Part shown: in pieces, positions 5,915 through 7,681 of the stretch
How the letters are laid out: each line of letters opens with the position of its first letter
Position numbering within the stretch: the stretch's first letter is position 1
From: Bacteroidota bacterium
GTDB taxonomy: Bacteria; Bacteroidota; Ignavibacteria; UBA10030; UBA8401
DNA: 7,681 bases
Direction of reading: 5' to 3'
Assembly: GCA_003456055.1 (NCBI GenBank)
Contig: DMPG01000357.1
Location: forward strand, 1,681 to 9,361
The notes under the pieces: model-generated
The model's database searches: none
Told to the model about the DNA's origin: nothing
Seen by the model: only the letters and a program-made list of their open reading frames with translations
Position numbers and translations under genes: made by a program

Positions 5915-7018
5915 TTAGTTAATACAAGTATCAAAAATAATTGATGAATCAGTTTCCTGTGTATTAAATATCGGAGTTGAACAAACTAATTGTAGTTTAT
6001 TAACCAGTTCTTCTTTATCAATGGATTGTGAAAAATATTTATTTCCAATAAATTGAGGAAAAAAAGGATTGGCTGTAATACAAGCGAGTTTTGGAGCAGA
6101 ACTATATGTGACTGTAATATTTGATTTTATAAGTTCAGAAATATTTTTGTACGTTTGAACAATATTTTCATTGATCAATAGCGCAAACGGGTCCGAAAAT
6201 ATTAGGTTCTGAATTTGGATTGAACTGTTTAAACAATGAGTGGTCAATCGCTCTAATGCTATTGTTGAAATTAATTTTGAAATGAAGAGTGTTTTATTCC
6301 CACGCAAATATTTTACTTTAAGATCTTCAACATCACCTACTTCTAATAATAAAGGTACTTCGATTGTATCTGAATTTGGAATATAATCAAGCGGAGTGAT
6401 TGGTAGTTGTAATAAATATTCCAATGCATGCATTTCGGAACTTAATACCGCAATATCTGTAGTTCGAGAAGCGCCGGTTGAAAAAATGATTGATTGAACA
6501 ACCGACATCGGAGATATCCGATTTAGTGAACCGTCAACGAAAATGCAATCAACATTATATTGTGCCATTGTTTCAATGACGATTTGCAATTCTTTCTTTT
6601 TACTCGGTCCGGCTATAACAATTAATCCGGCGATAAGAACACGCATAATTAAAACTTCACCAAGCGAAGTATATATACCTGTACGATGGAGTATTTCAAC
6701 GGTAGCTGTTGAAATATCCAAACAATGTTCCGAAGTTGTGACGATGGAATTACGATAAACAATGACACGAGGTTTTGGGAGGAGAGTTACATTGTCTAAT
6801 TCTTCACCATCAAATCCAATTCCTGTAACGGCAACTAAAAGATTTCTTTGAGCAGCTTCCTTCAATAGACAATTAAGCGTCGTTGTTTTTCCGGTGTTCT
6901 TTGCGGTTCCGGCAATTCCGATTATGTTCTTTTTTTTTTCAGAATATTTTAGATTAGATGCCGGCAAGGGTAACGGTTCCTTTCCCAAATTTTCCGGGAT
7001 ATGCACCATCTTCCGCAT
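5915..7018 (-). CDS. kamB: P-loop protein resembling KamB, aminomutase reactivase subunit
   Basis: A 367-residue protein with a Walker A motif, GIAGTAKNTGKTT, near residues 34-46 (K44), and a Walker B-like VDCIFVDGS at about 156-164. Other blocks are GIGFDGEELDN near 66-76 and GLIVIAGPSKKKELQ near 131-145. This pattern, next to a KamD-type gene, fits KamB, thought to help reactivate the B12-dependent lysine 5,6-aminomutase together with the MutS-like KamC. I recognise it by motif and context, not by full alignment; another ATP- or GTP-dependent maturation factor is possible. The ATG at 7018 overlaps kamD by 65 bp and has AAAGGA ten bases upstream. ATG at 7009 or TTG at 6967 are alternatives; the last has a strong GGGAAAGGA upstream and would leave only a 14-bp overlap. 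An A10 run lies in codons 26-29. No KamC follows in this window. Confidence 0.65.
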   Translation of the reverse strand: MRKMVHIPENLGKEPLPLPASNLKYSEKKKNIIGIAGTAKNTGKTTTLNCLLKEAAQRNLLVAVTGIGFDGEELDNVTLLPKPRVIVYRNSIVTTSEHCLDISTATVEILHRTGIYTSLGEVLIMRVLIAGLIVIAGPSKKKELQIVIETMAQYNVDCIFVDGSLNRISPMSVVQSIIFSTGASRTTDIAVLSSEMHALEYLLQLPITPLDYIPNSDTIEVPLLLEVGDVEDLKVKYLRGNKTLFISKLISTIALERLTTHCLNSSIQIQNLIFSDPFALLINENIVQTYKNISELIKSNITVTYSSAPKLACITANPFFPQFIGNKYFSQSIDKEELVNKLQLVCSTPIFNTQETDSSIIFDTCIN

Positions 7019-7681
7019 TTCCTAAAAATCCTTTATTGATCGCGTCGGGAAGATTCTCTGCTTGTGCAACAGCTCGTAACGTTTCTGTGATCTTTTCAAT
7101 CAGTTGATCTTTAAATATTTGCATTTCCGATGTTGGAGAAAAACCTGCGTTTCCCATGAAACGGAAAGCATCTGTTACTGCACGAATGCTATCGATGCGA
7201 GACGAAATTGAGATTGGTCCGCGTGAATATGCTTCATCAGTTGACGCAATTGTGATCGCATCAACATCAAGCGACGCAGCGAGTGCAGCATGATACGATG
7301 TTGCATTTGCAGATTGAACACGATCTTCTGTTTGCGTCATAAATGCGATTGGTTCACCAGGCCAAATGGGGCAGTCAACAATTTCTTTGAGCGCGAGAAT
7401 CTTTGCTGCATTATAGTCAACAAAATTCAATTTCATTTGACCATTCAAAACAATATGTGGTCCGTAACAGAACAATGGTTTTAGAATTGCATTTGTCCCG
7501 AGTTTTTTCCCAAGCATCACATTGATGAGTAATCCAGCGAGTGTTTTCCATGAAGGAACACCGCTCAATTCATCATTCCCTGGAATATCAAATGCCATAT
7601 GATATCTTCCGGCGATTTTAATTGATTCGATGCCATCAATTGTCAATCGTTCAGGATCAGTTCCAGCGCCAAGTGATCCGC
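6954..7681 (-). CDS. kamD: Lysine 5,6-aminomutase alpha subunit-like (KamD/OraE family), C-terminal part
   Basis: The frame is open from the right edge to a TAA at 6954, giving the last 241 or so residues; the TTG at 7646 is internal, because the frame continues upstream of it (GSLGAGTDPER). It matches the C-terminal half of the B12- and PLP-dependent aminomutase TIM barrel. Visible blocks include IAGRYHMAFDIPGNDELSG, NATSYHAALAASLDVDAIT, ASTDEAYSRGPISISSRID, and a tail with NKGFLGNAEDGAYPGKFGKG and TV. The tail resembles the end of the OraE barrel and of KamD, but no B12-binding Rossmann domain follows, which favours the separate KamD alpha subunit over OraE. Such enzymes move the terminal amino group of lysine (or ornithine) during amino-acid fermentation. 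The substrate cannot be decided here. KamE, the B12-binding partner, is not in the window. The gene is followed by an overlapping kamB-like gene. Confidence 0.7.
   Translation of the reverse strand, partial: GSLGAGTDPERLTIDGIESIKIAGRYHMAFDIPGNDELSGVPSWKTLAGLLINVMLGKKLGTNAILKPLFCYGPHIVLNGQMKLNFVDYNAAKILALKEIVDCPIWPGEPIAFMTQTEDRVQSANATSYHAALAASLDVDAITIASTDEAYSRGPISISSRIDSIRAVTDAFRFMGNAGFSPTSEMQIFKDQLIEKITETLRAVAQAENLPDAINKGFLGNAEDGAYPGKFGKGTVTLAGI

Noticed and set aside
6954..7681. Glutamate mutase E subunit (GlmE)
   Set aside because: The end of the barrel has a similar layout, but the tail around GFLGNAEDGAYPG and the adjacent kamB-like gene fit the KamD/OraE family better.
1..7681. CRISPR array, tRNA or integrase-type mobile element
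   Set aside because: No regularly spaced repeats, cloverleaf-like sequence, transposase or integrase frame was seen.

Overview
The window looks like bacterial chromosome of moderately low GC. All supported genes lie on the minus strand and read right to left. The lineage is an inference. A futalosine-type menaquinone pathway, a lysine/ornithine aminomutase locus, AT-rich spacers, several weak Shine-Dalgarno sites, a TTG start and one promoter candidate of the Bacteroidota type (TTTG-N19-TAnnTTTG-like) suggest the Bacteroidota/Ignavibacteriota (FCB) group. No rRNA or other taxonomic marker confirms this.

Right part (about 5915-7681): the 3' end of a B12/PLP-dependent aminomutase gene of the KamD/OraE family, most like lysine 5,6-aminomutase alpha. 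It overlaps a P-loop protein resembling KamB, the proposed reactivase subunit of that enzyme. This is the end of an amino-acid fermentation locus; kamE, kamC and the rest of kamD are not in the window.

Middle (5732-5914): a 183-bp non-coding gap with a perfect 6-2-6 inverted repeat, a promoter-like sequence and a G-rich tract. It probably drives the next operon.

Left part (about 1-5731): a menaquinone operon, transcribed in the order mqnP (UbiA-type prenyltransferase), a four-helix-bundle gene, ubiX (flavin prenyltransferase), ubiD (menaquinone decarboxylase, also called MqnL), an mqnE-mqnA fusion, and the start of an unrecognised gene that runs off the left edge. MqnA dehydrates chorismate and MqnE joins the product to SAM to give aminofutalosine. 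After steps encoded elsewhere (MqnB, MqnC, MqnD), MqnP prenylates 1,4-dihydroxy-6-naphthoate. UbiD, with prenylated FMN made by UbiX, removes the carboxylate, and a methyltransferase outside the window finishes the quinone.

Two observations stand out. First, the two opening enzymes of the futalosine route, MqnE and MqnA, are fused into one 620-residue protein. Second, the four-helix-bundle gene between mqnP and ubiX is bracketed by inverted AT-rich repeats that can pair in RNA, like the intervening-sequence elements that carry this family in 23S rRNA genes. The mqnP stop codon and the ubiX ribosome-binding site both lie inside these repeats, so the cassette looks like an insertion in an otherwise ordinary menaquinone operon.
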